A stretch of DNA of 64,000 nucleotides from Cytidiella melzeri (Eukaryota; Basidiomycota; Agaricomycetes; Polyporales; Irpicaceae). Numbering within the stretch: the stretch's first letter is position 1; the number at the start of each line of letters is the position of its first letter. The notes beneath the pieces were generated by a model. That model saw only the letters and a list, made by a program, of their open reading frames with translations. It did not search any database and was not told the DNA's origin. The position numbers were made by a program, and so were the translations under genes. The stretch lies in assembly GCA_022592445.1 (NCBI GenBank), contig JABYQR010000230.1, positions 1-64,000 of the forward strand, given 5' to 3'. Of this stretch, positions 58,001 to 64,000 are shown one piece after another.

Positions 58001-59169
58001 ATGATCAGAGAATTGTTGTGTCCCTCGTAAGAAAGGCCTGCCGCGGTGAGTTGGCCCAGAGAAATAAGGTTGTATTTCATTGTTGGAGCAAAAATTGCAT
58101 CTCGAAGGGTGACGGCGACTGGTCCCTTGTTGGTGATGAAGTTAACGCGGACGTTACCGCATCCGAGTGTAGGACAATTTCCGACGCCGTGGATGTAGCT
58201 AGCACCTGGGGAGAAAGTAATGAATAGTGATCGGTCATTCACAATGTGTGAAGTTGATCCGGTATCACCAATCCAGGCAGCTTGGGAGATGAGTAAACAG
58301 TCTTCTTCCTCCATTAGGAAGTTGTACTCATCAGGTTCTCCCTTTGGAGTTTCCTCGGCGGCGACATTGGAATATTCCTTCCGTCCTTGTCCTTTCCCAT
58401 GCTTCTTTCCATTACCGTCCTTCTTTTCCTTCTTTCCGGACTTCTGACCGTTCCCTTTCTTCTCTTCATCCCGACATTCAGGTTTGATGTGGCCTTCTCG
58501 GCCGCAGCCGTGACAAAAAACTCCCTTTCGGAATTTTGATTTCCTCGGCTTGTTCGCATACAAGGCCGTATCCGAGGTTACGCAATCCTTTCGCCGTTCT
58601 TCTTCTTGTAGAATACGGCCTGTAAGATTTGATGATGTCAAATTATTATCAAGTGTGATAGACGAGACAAGGGGATCCCAAGAAGATGGTAGCGCCGTCA
58701 AAATGACGGATGCTAATTCGTTATCGGAGATCTTGGTCTTCTGAATGAGGTTAATTTCCTGCCAGAGACCCTTGATCTTGCGAATTTCCTCTTCGAGACT
58801 TGCACCATCAGCTATGATGTATCTGAAAAAGCGGCGGCGTAGAGTAATGAGAGCAACAGCTCCCTCGTTATTGAAAACGTTGGAAAGCGCATCAAACGCG
58901 TCCTTGGAAGTCTCGGCAGAGTCGACGTGCGTCATCATGTTGTTTGATACTCGAAGACGAATAATGGTAAGCGCCTTGCGATCCTTCTTTGTCCAATCGG
59001 CTTGCAAGGCTTTATCAGCCGGTTGTGTATTCTCTCCATTGACGTACTCTAGTAGACCCATATCAGTGAGTATGTCGGAGATTTGAACGCGCCATGTAAT
59101 ATAATTATCGGTGCCTCGAAGTGGATCAATACGATAGGACCCAGAGCCTCTGGTGGTAGAGGTTGACAT
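55066..59169 (-). CDS. Copia gag-pol polyprotein, 1367 residues, uninterrupted
   Basis: One frame from ATG 59169 to a stop inside the 3' LTR. The gag part (UBN2/gag-pol class, residues ~15-200: DNYITWRVQISDIL, IKGLWQEINLIQ) is followed by a CCHC zinc knuckle (C219, C222, H227, C232), a Lys-rich linker and an aspartic protease (WIGDTGSTSHIVNDR). Next come the GAG-pre-integrase finger (WHCALGHINKTQF ... CESCIQAKHSRAPF) and the integrase core (ELIFSDIWGPAS, AIRVDNTREYTLG, YSPELNGISECLNCTLIEHA). Reverse transcriptase follows (VGCRWVFAFKRDADGN, IDVTGAYLNSPLEETIYMRQ, and the active-site box HVDDCLLG in place of the usual YVDD), and then RNase H (SGYSDADWGQSCIDCRS, STMEAKYVAL, STDNLAAI). Gag and pol are fused without a frameshift, as in many copia elements. 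No inactivating stop or shift is seen. Confidence 0.94.
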   Translation of the reverse strand: MSTSTTRGSGSYRIDPLRGTDNYITWRVQISDILTDMGLLEYVNGENTQPADKALQADWTKKDRKALTIIRLRVSNNMMTHVDSAETSKDAFDALSNVFNNEGAVALITLRRRFFRYIIADGASLEEEIRKIKGLWQEINLIQKTKISDNELASVILTALPSSWDPLVSSITLDNNLTSSNLTGRILQEEERRKDCVTSDTALYANKPRKSKFRKGVFCHGCGREGHIKPECRDEEKKGNGQKSGKKEKKDGNGKKHGKGQGRKEYSNVAAEETPKGEPDEYNFLMEEEDCLLISQAAWIGDTGSTSHIVNDRSLFITFSPGASYIHGVGNCPTLGCGNVRVNFITNKGPVAVTLRDAIFAPTMKYNLISLGQLTAAGLSYEGHNNSLIIKDGTRTIGHGTKSSNLYEMQIEPIRNVALAAVASRSWYEWHCALGHINKTQFKSLYDSGLATGMEIDKSLSLDFTCESCIQAKHSRAPFAKVTSRKASAIGELIFSDIWGPASVTSIQGHRYTITWTDFFSRFTWVAFMKDQDETHKKFKELDVMLENQLSCRIKAIRVDNTREYTLGRTKTYADQRGIVIEPTTPYSPELNGISECLNCTLIEHARAMLIAFRLPKFLWEEAVAYAAFLKNCSPTRALENYTPYQALWGKKPDLSAIHTFGTPCWVRLNLRTSKLNAQSIKRIFVGIREGTTGWRYYVPENRSVLTSREVIFPRGASLPAPVIETDSSLEGEQINPAPATNQQAPALTESKSESVSPIAQPIEPRRSTCSNIRIDYMKLNDGTQKTLCALTPKVKGARASKVQALAETTPSAQGEIELERDQPPAQDQANWCFTSEASDVPRTVDEAKARPDWAEWKAAMEKEKDQLDKLKTYVLEPLPAGRKAVGCRWVFAFKRDADGNIVKYKARLVAQGFLQIPSQDFFDTHSPVIRLETLRALVALACQLGLVLHQIDVTGAYLNSPLEETIYMRQIPGFEDGTNLVLRLLKALYGLKQSARAWKIKLDYVVVNKLHLTRCESDPCLYYHKSGAEVVLFGTHVDDCLLGAPNDAVANRLKAEICAHFPITDLGRASLFVRIQISQTSDRAITISQERYVDTILTRFGMENCYAVSTPLDPSVVLAPASDGEELLTDIPYQATIGSLMYAAVGTRPDIAFAVQTLSQFNVAHTATHWTAVKHVLCYLKGTRSYVIRYAKDTAQDFIVSGYSDADWGQSCIDCRSISGYAFFIGKGLVSWSSKKQNTVALSTMEAKYVALAHAAKEALWLKSLVTELDCKPNTPIHISTDNLAAISFSHDQQFHAQSKHIDIRHHFIQELVTSGIIKIPHCASEDNTADIFTKALPRITHQKQLALLKLATSLRGSVVNPRSTE
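55094..55104 (-). other. Copia polypurine tract
   Basis: TTGAGGGGGAG on the minus strand ends exactly at the 3' LTR boundary; it primes plus-strand DNA synthesis. Confidence 0.75.
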
Positions 59170-59290
59170 AATGTTGGAGTAAGAAAATTTATGATGGGGT
59201 GCGGCCTAAGGGCGTAATGCCGACGTATTGTCGCCTGAGTTGGAGGACAAGTGATCAAATCAAGATCTTGAAGAGATAGAGTGTGCGTTT

Positions 59291-59311
59291 CAGAGCTCGG
59301 GGCTCATAACC
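59291..59311 (-). other. Copia primer-binding site, complementary to internal tRNAi-Met
   Basis: Directly after the 5' LTR the minus strand reads GGTTATGAGCCCCGAGCTC. Its complement, GGGGCTCATAACC, is the anticodon stem-loop sequence of eukaryotic initiator tRNA-Met (anticodon CAT), not a tRNA 3' end. This implies priming by a tRNA cut in the anticodon loop, as established for Drosophila copia. Confidence 0.75.
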
Positions 59312-59658
59312 TGTTGTAATAAGCAGGGCAAGTGCACACGAGATTGAGCGAATGAGATGATAAAATTCAAACTGAAACTATTACATGGTTTTTATATATT
59401 TTACCAAAAGCGGAAAGTCAGAATAAAGTAACAAATGAGAATGCGGTTATTAAGTAATTATATGCAAGTCTGCGGAACGAAGTGGAGAGCGGGATAATAG
59501 AAAGAAATGTATGCGCATAGAAAATAGCGTTACCAAAACGGAACATACTAATACAAATAGGAATGATGAAACAGAAGCATACGGCATTAGGCGGAAGGCG
59601 CGGCCAATCGTTGATGAGCGCATTGGCGCATCACTCGGTGGACCTTGGATTAACAACA
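59312..59658 (-). repeat. Copia 5' LTR
   Basis: 347 bp direct repeat of 54747-55093. In element orientation it is followed at once by the primer-binding site. Confidence 0.93.
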
Positions 59659-59663
59659 GCCAA

Positions 59664-60243
59664 GACCTCTACTTGTGAGAGAATCTATTTAAAAGGACAC
59701 CAGTTACACCAATAGTAGTGTTTGGTCCAAAGATCATCTTCCTGCCAAAGCTATGCACATGCTTGCGACCACGAGACTGTTAGAGACAAGTGTTACAACT
59801 CACACAAAGGACATCAAGCTTGTGAAGTACAACTGTGTCCTAACCGTTACAATGGAGCAGAATACCCCAGTTGTTACTTAAATCAGTATTGACCCATCCA
59901 TCACTGGCAGAAAGGTTGCATTCTTAATCTCTCCCACACCTGCCTGAACTTCTAAAATATTTTGACCAAACCTTCACACAGGAACAGTATCAGATAGACT
60001 GCCCAAATGTTTCCCAGCATGCTTCCAGGGCAGTCACACCAGCCCCTGTACAGGAACTGCCTTCTTCCTGTGCAGCACAATTACTGCAAGCACTACTCCT
60101 TGATCAGTACCAGCTGTGACAAGCCATCACAGTGCTGAGTCAAAATTAGCAACCAGTAAATAACAGACCAAGGAAAAGTGTTGTGGAAAACCCTGCCAGT
60201 TTCAAACGCAATGCTAGTAGTGACGCACATGCTTTTTGGCTGC
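59664..60243. other. Repeat-like DNA between the copia and gypsy elements
   Basis: 580 bases continuing the DNA into which copia inserted. No gene recognised; composition is like that of 53.9-54.7 kb. Confidence 0.4.
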
Positions 60244-60433
60244 TGTTAAGACCGACTATCGTCAAGGGACAAGTTGTCAAGTCAGAACCCCTTGGTGTAG
60301 CTACACTCAAGGTCTGATGATGGTCTAGGCCGCGCGGTTGCTGTCTAGCACAGTGGCAGACAGATGATGGTTTGATAGAAGGAATATTGATACGAAGTGG
60401 ATAGACTGAGGTTCTAGCCCCCATGTCTAGTGG

Positions 60434-60442
60434 CTATTTATA
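60434..60442 (-). promoter_or_regulatory. TATA box inside the gypsy LTR
   Basis: CTATTTATA on the plus strand, TATAAATAG on the minus strand, about 515 bases into the LTR in element direction, suitable for starting the genomic RNA near 60405. Confidence 0.55.
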
Positions 60443-60625
60443 CATGTTGACCTAACTACTTTTGGACCAGTCCGAGGTAGTGGTAGCAAATTGGAGAAAC
60501 AGAAAGGAAGAACAATACAGAGAGAATAACCACTACTCTGGAAAGCCAATGAGAGAAAAGACCGTCAAGGTGCGGAAGCAAGGAACAATAGAAAGGTGAA
60601 ACATGAGGCAGGAATCAATAGAGAA

Positions 60626-60700
60626 GGGGTTGAACCCGAAACAGGGGATAGACGGAGTTGGATCCGAAACAGGGGATATACGGGGTTGGACCCGATGGAG
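60626..60700 (-). repeat. 28-bp tandem repeats in the gypsy U3
   Basis: The unit GTTGAACCCGAAACAGGGGA recurs with a 28-bp period at about 60630, 60658 and (partial) 60686, with a few mismatches. Tandem U3 repeats often act as enhancers in LTR elements. Confidence 0.7.
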
Positions 60701-60967
60701 TGGTGACGGAGGTATGGAAAGGCCAAGGGTTGAACCAAGGCAATGGTAACCAATCGGAGTTAGGTCCGAGATTTGAATGGACATCAGAAGGCAACTGGTA
60801 ACATAATAGTCCGTGTTGAACGGAGGCGATGCGGATCAGGGAATGATGAAGGAAAGATGAGTTGGATCGTCAAGGCAATTGTAAAGAAGATAACTGGTTA
60901 TCAAGGTAATCGAAGAAGTAAAGGAAAATAATAGGGTGTGAAGACCGTTCGTAACATTACCTCCCCT

Positions 60968-62077
60968 TTAAGACTCGTTGTTTGCGAGTGTTGCATTGTC
61001 GTCACTGAGTGGAGTCAAAGGTGAAGGAGGAGACTCCGGCGTGGTATCATTGTCTTCGACGAGGGCAGGCACTGTCCTTAGTCTGGTCAATGGAGCATTG
61101 GCAGGAGTGGGAGCTGGTGGTCTTGGAGGTGGTGTGGGAGTAGGGGGAGTCATACAACGTCGTTGACGAGGGCGTTTGACCTGTGGCTCGTTCTCTGTTA
61201 TGGACCGAGCCAGAGGGGGGCGTGGGACTCGGTAATAATGAGTATTAGCCCGGGCGTTGATAGATACTGCTTTGCGCCGTATGACTGTAGTGCAAAGACG
61301 AAGATCCCTATCCCTTCGAAGTTGCTCCAACCGTGCCAACCATTCCCACAAGATGAGATCAAAACAAGACCTTGGTACTCGTTGGTCCTGTGAGGCGACG
61401 AGCTGTTGAACCATTTGTTTGGTGGCAATTAACTTGAGAGGAAGTCGTGCAGTAGGGATGGTCCTTGCACGGAGAAATTCCCGATCTTGTACTGCCCATA
61501 GCCATGGGCCTTCACAGTCCAGTTCATCTGCTCGATTGCCGAAGACAGGGGGAAGTTGTCGGCGGAAGACCATGAGAAACGTCTGGGTGCTTCCCTGAAT
61601 GGTAGCATTGGCCCAGTCAGGTCGATCTCCAGGCATAGTGGTATATTCAACAATAGGCGAGGGTGTAAACGTGCGAGCGTGGTTGATGGGGTCAGGAATG
61701 TCGAACCATTGGTCAATGAAACCATCATGGTCGGGGTGCTCCCAAACGAGCCGCAAATGCGCCATTTGGCAGAAGGCCCTGCGGCATCTGGGACTCTGAT
61801 ACGTACGATTGCGTGTGAAATCCGCCGTGTTGATCTGGACGGTGTAGACCTCATCGTCTTCATACGCCTCCATGACGTGCCGAAATAACTCCATGATGAC
61901 TGCCATAGATGAGAATAAAAGGTTAGGAAAGTGCGCAGCACTGCTAGGTGCAACATCGGCGATAGGAGAGTTGTTGAAAGTGGAAAGACGAGCATAATTG
62001 TAAAGGAAATGAATGAAGGCACTGCCGTGGCCGAAGGAGAGGTTAGGGTATGAAAGAAAAGGAGTTTGGAAAGACAT
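60968..62077 (-). CDS. Accessory ORF 4 of the gypsy element, 369 residues, unknown function
   Basis: Open from ATG 62077 to a stop just 2 bases before the purine tract, so it occupies the env-like position of the retroelement. The N-terminal ~55 residues are hydrophobic-aromatic without a clear signal peptide. A compact central region (about 60-290) is rich in Trp, Phe and Arg (LFRHVMEAYEDDEVYTVQI, CRRAFCQMAHLRLVWEHPD, DQWFDIPDPINHARTF, GPWLWAVQDREFLRART, SCFDLILWEWLARLEQLR). The tail is basic, then Pro-rich (PPTPTPPPRPPAPTP) and acidic. No membrane anchor, zinc knuckle or catalytic motif is visible. It does not look like a gypsy capsid or envelope. It stays open although the pol of the same copy is broken. 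Confidence 0.7.
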   Translation of the reverse strand: MSFQTPFLSYPNLSFGHGSAFIHFLYNYARLSTFNNSPIADVAPSSAAHFPNLLFSSMAVIMELFRHVMEAYEDDEVYTVQINTADFTRNRTYQSPRCRRAFCQMAHLRLVWEHPDHDGFIDQWFDIPDPINHARTFTPSPIVEYTTMPGDRPDWANATIQGSTQTFLMVFRRQLPPVFGNRADELDCEGPWLWAVQDREFLRARTIPTARLPLKLIATKQMVQQLVASQDQRVPRSCFDLILWEWLARLEQLRRDRDLRLCTTVIRRKAVSINARANTHYYRVPRPPLARSITENEPQVKRPRQRRCMTPPTPTPPPRPPAPTPANAPLTRLRTVPALVEDNDTTPESPPSPLTPLSDDNATLANNES

Positions 62078-62126
62078 AGAGAATGATAGATCAATCAGAT
62101 GGTATAGGAAGGGTGTAGTTTTTTGG

Positions 62127-62273
62127 TCAACGATTGACAGTTCGTTGGAAGTGGTACTCGATCAGGGCGTCCTGTTGGTGGGGTTCGAGGGAGGCCCAGA
62201 ACGAGTTTATATGATGTTGCTTGCGATCCCGATTGATCTGGTCCAACTGATCACGGTTTTCCACAAACAACAT
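62127..62273 (-). CDS. Accessory ORF 3 of the gypsy element, 48 residues, soluble
   Basis: ATG 62273 to TGA 62127-62129. Hydrophilic, with a probable amphipathic helix (NRDQLDQINRDRKQHH) followed by FWASLEPHQQDALIEYHFQR. It lies 30 bases after the stop of ORF 2 and 49 bases before the start of ORF 4. On its own it would be easy to dismiss; its place in an orderly series of open frames is the main support. Confidence 0.45.
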   Translation of the reverse strand: MLFVENRDQLDQINRDRKQHHINSFWASLEPHQQDALIEYHFQRTVNR

Positions 62274-62303
62274 GATGGTGTCACAAGAAAACTCGGTTGT
62301 GAC

Positions 62304-62456
62304 TCAGGTATATTGGAAGGCCAAGACGGGGAGAGAAAAAACAACGGCGAAGGCGAAATAGATTGGTAGCTGGGCCGGAGTGCCCTGCCAGCCAAGGAAG
62401 AATGCGGGAACCAGGAAGGAGAACAGGGTGAAGAAAAAGGCAAGGTAAAAGAACAT
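62304..62456 (-). CDS. Accessory ORF 2 of the gypsy element, 50-residue membrane protein
   Basis: ATG 62456 begins two bases after the TAA of ORF 1 (62459-62461). The product is almost wholly hydrophobic, with two predicted membrane helices (FFYLAFFFTLFSFLVPAFFL and IYFAFAVVFSLPVLAFQY) joined by a short GWQGTPAQLP turn. Such a hydrophobic 50-codon frame placed directly after another membrane ORF is unlikely to be chance. Confidence 0.5.
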   Translation of the reverse strand: MFFYLAFFFTLFSFLVPAFFLGWQGTPAQLPIYFAFAVVFSLPVLAFQYT

Positions 62457-62458
62457 GT

Positions 62459-62644
62459 TTAGTTCCAAGTTGGAATGTGGGAGCCGGCGTTGGAACGATC
62501 TTTGATGTAGTGAGAACTGTGTTCGAGTGTTCTCTGTTGGTCGGGGAGAACGACAGTGACGTGGTAGTAGATGATGAGGATGGAGAATACGAGGGCAGCA
62601 GATGCAGCAATAGCAAGGGCAGTAATGTCAGCGGCTGTGCTCAT
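62459..62644 (-). CDS. Accessory ORF 1 of the gypsy element, 61-residue single-pass membrane protein
   Basis: ATG 62644 overlaps the chromodomain stop TGA in the tetranucleotide ATGA (62644-62641). A short polar N-terminus (MSTAADIT) is followed by one 25-residue membrane helix (ALAIAASAALVFSILIIYYH), then a charged tail of about 28 residues (PDQQRTLEHSSHYIKDRS). It lies in a different frame from the chromodomain. Confidence 0.55.
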   Translation of the reverse strand: MSTAADITALAIAASAALVFSILIIYYHVTVVLPDQQRTLEHSSHYIKDRSNAGSHIPTWN

Positions 62645-64000
62645 GCTTGATTTCTTCGCTTTGTTTTCCGTGAAACTCGGTCCTTATATACTGCACTAGG
62701 GTATTTCTTATGAAACTCCGCTATAGCTTCTGTGGCGTTCTCCATATCTTGAGGTTGAGTCCATGAGTTCTCCAAGTCTCCATACCCAGTCCACTTTACC
62801 AAGTATTCAAGTTTCCCTTGCCTGTTATGTCGACTATGGAGTATTGCTTCAACTTCGTATTCTTCTTCATCATTGATGATTTCTGGGGGTGGTTTGGTGT
62901 ATGCTGGTCCGTACTCCGGTGTTTCTATAAACGGGGTGAGAAGTCCGGCATGGAACACAGGGTGGATCTTCCAGTCCGATGGTAGTCGGAGTTTGTAGGT
63001 GATTGGTCCCAGTACTCGGTTATTTCGAATGGTCCATGACGTTTGGGTGCAAGTTTAGCTGAGGGCCTTGTGGTGGTAATGTTCTTTCCTTCCAGCCAGA
63101 CTTTTTGACCCACTGTGTATGGCTGAAACCCTCGTTTGTTGCGTGACATGCGTACTGCTTCTGCTGCCATGCGGCTGCTGGCATGTAGCTCATCCCGGAT
63201 CTGGACCATCTGATGGATGCGCTCGGTGATAGAGGGAATGTTGGAATGTGGATTGATGACATCCACTACTCTGGGTTCGTATCCTAGTAGTGCTTTGAAT
63301 GGGGAATGTCGAATTGCCGAGTGATATCGGATGTTATGTGCAAACTCGGCAGTAGTGAGAAGTCTAGCCCAATCAGTTTGGCGGTAATCGCAGAAGGCTC
63401 GAAGATACTGTTCTAATTCCTGATTGACACGTTCCGTTTTGCCATCTGTCTCGGGGTGATATGCTGTGCTGATGTTCTGTTGGATGCCCAACTTAGAGCA
63501 GAGTTCTCTCTGGAATTTGGCAGCAAACTGGGGTCCTCGGTCAGATATGACTTTCTCCGGTAGGCCAAAGCGTCACCACACGTTGTGCATGTATAGTTCA
63601 GCCGTTACTTCGGCCGAGGTGTTGGTGGGCACGGAACCAGTACCGTTGACTTGGTGCATCCTTGGTCCACAACCACCATGATTGCGTTGTACTTGTCACT
63701 TGCTGGTAATTCTCCTATGAAATCAACAGAAACTACTTGGAACGGTAGATAGCTCTTTTCAGAACTGATTGGGTGAATTGGTATGTTCTTGGGCTGGTTC
63801 TGAATCTTAACGCTTTGACACGAGGCACACCCTGTGACGTAGTTCTTGATGAATACAGTCATGCCTGGCCACCAGAAGGTTCGTTGAATGAGTTCTATTG
63901 TCTTGAATCGTCCAGGGTGTCCTGTGACCACGGTGTCATGGAACGACTTTACTAAGTCTCGTCGAAGTTGTTGGTCTTTTGGTACGTAGATCTTGTCCTT
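62641..64000 (-). pseudogene. Gypsy integrase and chromodomain, frames broken, partial
   Basis: C-terminal part of pol. In order on the minus strand: the HHCC integrase finger (FHDTVVTGHPGRF ... CASCQ), the catalytic core with its first Asp in VVSVDFIGELP, the second Asp in the DRGPQFA block (out of frame in this copy) and the Glu in YHPETDGKTERVNQELE, the GPY/F-type C-terminal region (VWLEGKNITTTRPSAKLAPK), and a chromodomain (YEVEAILHSRHNRQG, YLVKWTGYGDLENSWTQP). Three lesions are visible: a frameshift near 63625-63636, an in-frame TGA at 63573-63575 in the segment after HNVW, and a one-base frameshift near 63018-63022 between integrase and chromodomain. The start of pol lies beyond the window. 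Confidence 0.85.

Larger units (their letters stand above)
54747..59658 (-). mobile_element. Complete Ty1/copia LTR retrotransposon (4.9 kb)
   Basis: Two direct LTRs of equal length (347 bp; 54747-55093 and 59312-59658) begin TGTTG and end CAACA. They bracket a single gag-pol frame on the minus strand. The five bases GCCAA occur directly left (54742-54746) and right (59659-59663) of the element, a clean target-site duplication. In element orientation the order is 5' LTR (59658-59312), primer-binding site (59311-59291), gag-pol ATG 59169 to stop 55066 (inside the 3' LTR), polypurine tract (55104-55094), 3' LTR. RT follows integrase, the copia order. The LTRs differ at 7 of 347 positions (98 percent). 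With an open pol the element is probably recent and may still be able to move. The DNA around it is itself repeat-like. Confidence 0.95.
60244..60956 (-). repeat. Presumed gypsy 3' LTR (about 713 bp)
   Basis: The right boundary is set by the purine tract followed by TGTTACGAACGG (minus strand). A matching end GGTCTTAACA at 60244 gives TGTTA...TAACA termini. Inside, on the minus strand, TATAAATAG (60442-60434) sits where a U3/R promoter is expected, and U3 holds 28-bp tandem repeats. The inner part (R-U5) would be about 160 bases. Confidence 0.6.
60244..64000 (-). mobile_element. 3' part of a Ty3/gypsy chromovirus with accessory ORFs, cut by the window edge
   Basis: In element orientation (minus strand) the order is: integrase and chromodomain (64000-62641, frames broken); four additional open frames (62644-62459, 62456-62304, 62273-62127, 62077-60968); the purine tract AAAGGGGAGG (60966-60957); and a presumed 3' LTR (60956-60244). 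Protease, reverse transcriptase and the 5' LTR would lie beyond 64000. The chromodomain places it in the chromovirus branch of Ty3/gypsy elements. The LTR left boundary and the target duplication cannot be confirmed without the other LTR. Confidence 0.85.

Noticed and set aside
60146..60424. 92-codon minus-strand frame
   Set aside because: It lies in the presumed LTR R-U5 and flanking DNA and has no protein-like features.
62641..62958. Chromodomain ORF as an independent host gene
   Set aside because: It continues directly from the integrase C-terminus after a one-base frameshift, so it is the end of gypsy pol.
1..64000. CRISPR arrays, bacterial operons, riboswitches
   Set aside because: The window is eukaryotic with spliceosomal introns; no regularly spaced repeat array was seen.

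Overview
The window is nuclear DNA of a filamentous basidiomycete, most likely an agaricomycete mushroom or wood-decay fungus. Genes are dense and split by many introns of about 50-70 nt, with GT/GC donors, AG acceptors and CTNAC-like branch points. The content also fits: a CaaX lipopeptide mating pheromone precursor, a GPI-anchored chitin deacetylase, a DUF1996/WSC secreted protein, F-box-like families, and Ty1/copia and chromodomain Ty3/gypsy retrotransposons. Exon coordinates were worked out by eye from splice sites and reading frame, so single-base errors are possible.

Left part (1-11 kb): the edge of an unidentified coiled-coil gene, a six-exon PAF-acetylhydrolase-type lipase (minus strand), a single-exon F-box-like protein, an intron-containing tRNA-His(GUG), a decayed copy of the F-box-like gene that is intact at 52.2 kb, and a small secreted protein gene whose leader holds a tandem duplication of an intron-bearing segment.

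Middle (11-53 kb) is a housekeeping block. It holds MMS19 (Fe-S cluster delivery and DNA repair), a conserved coiled-coil protein, a PB1 plus multi-ZZ NBR1-like protein, ribosomal protein S4, the splicing factor TFIP11/Spp382, a class-III aminotransferase, the HECT ubiquitin ligase UFD4/TRIP12, a DUF1996+WSC secreted protein, a pheromone precursor, the SM protein Sec1, a chitin deacetylase, the PSO2/SNM1 cross-link repair nuclease, the proteasome ATPase RPT4, the splicing protein RDS3/PHF5A and the intact F-box-like paralogue. Neighbours are unrelated in function, as is usual in fungi, and there is no sign of a metabolic cluster. Three of these genes (MMS19, NBR1-like, TFIP11) close in frame only with GC-AG introns.

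Right part (53.6-64 kb) is a transposon nest. A complete Ty1/copia element (54747-59658) has two 347-bp LTRs, a 5-bp target duplication GCCAA, an uninterrupted 1367-codon gag-pol frame, a polypurine tract, and a primer site matching the anticodon region of initiator tRNA-Met (half-tRNA priming, as in Drosophila copia). It lies in older repetitive DNA. Beyond it is the 3' part of a Ty3/gypsy chromovirus on the minus strand, cut by the window edge. Its integrase/chromodomain frame is broken, but between the chromodomain and the 3' LTR it carries four further open frames of 61, 50, 48 and 369 codons. The first starts in an ATGA overlap with the pol stop, and the first two encode small membrane proteins. 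This accessory cassette is the least explained and most interesting structure in the window, followed by the orphan pheromone gene.
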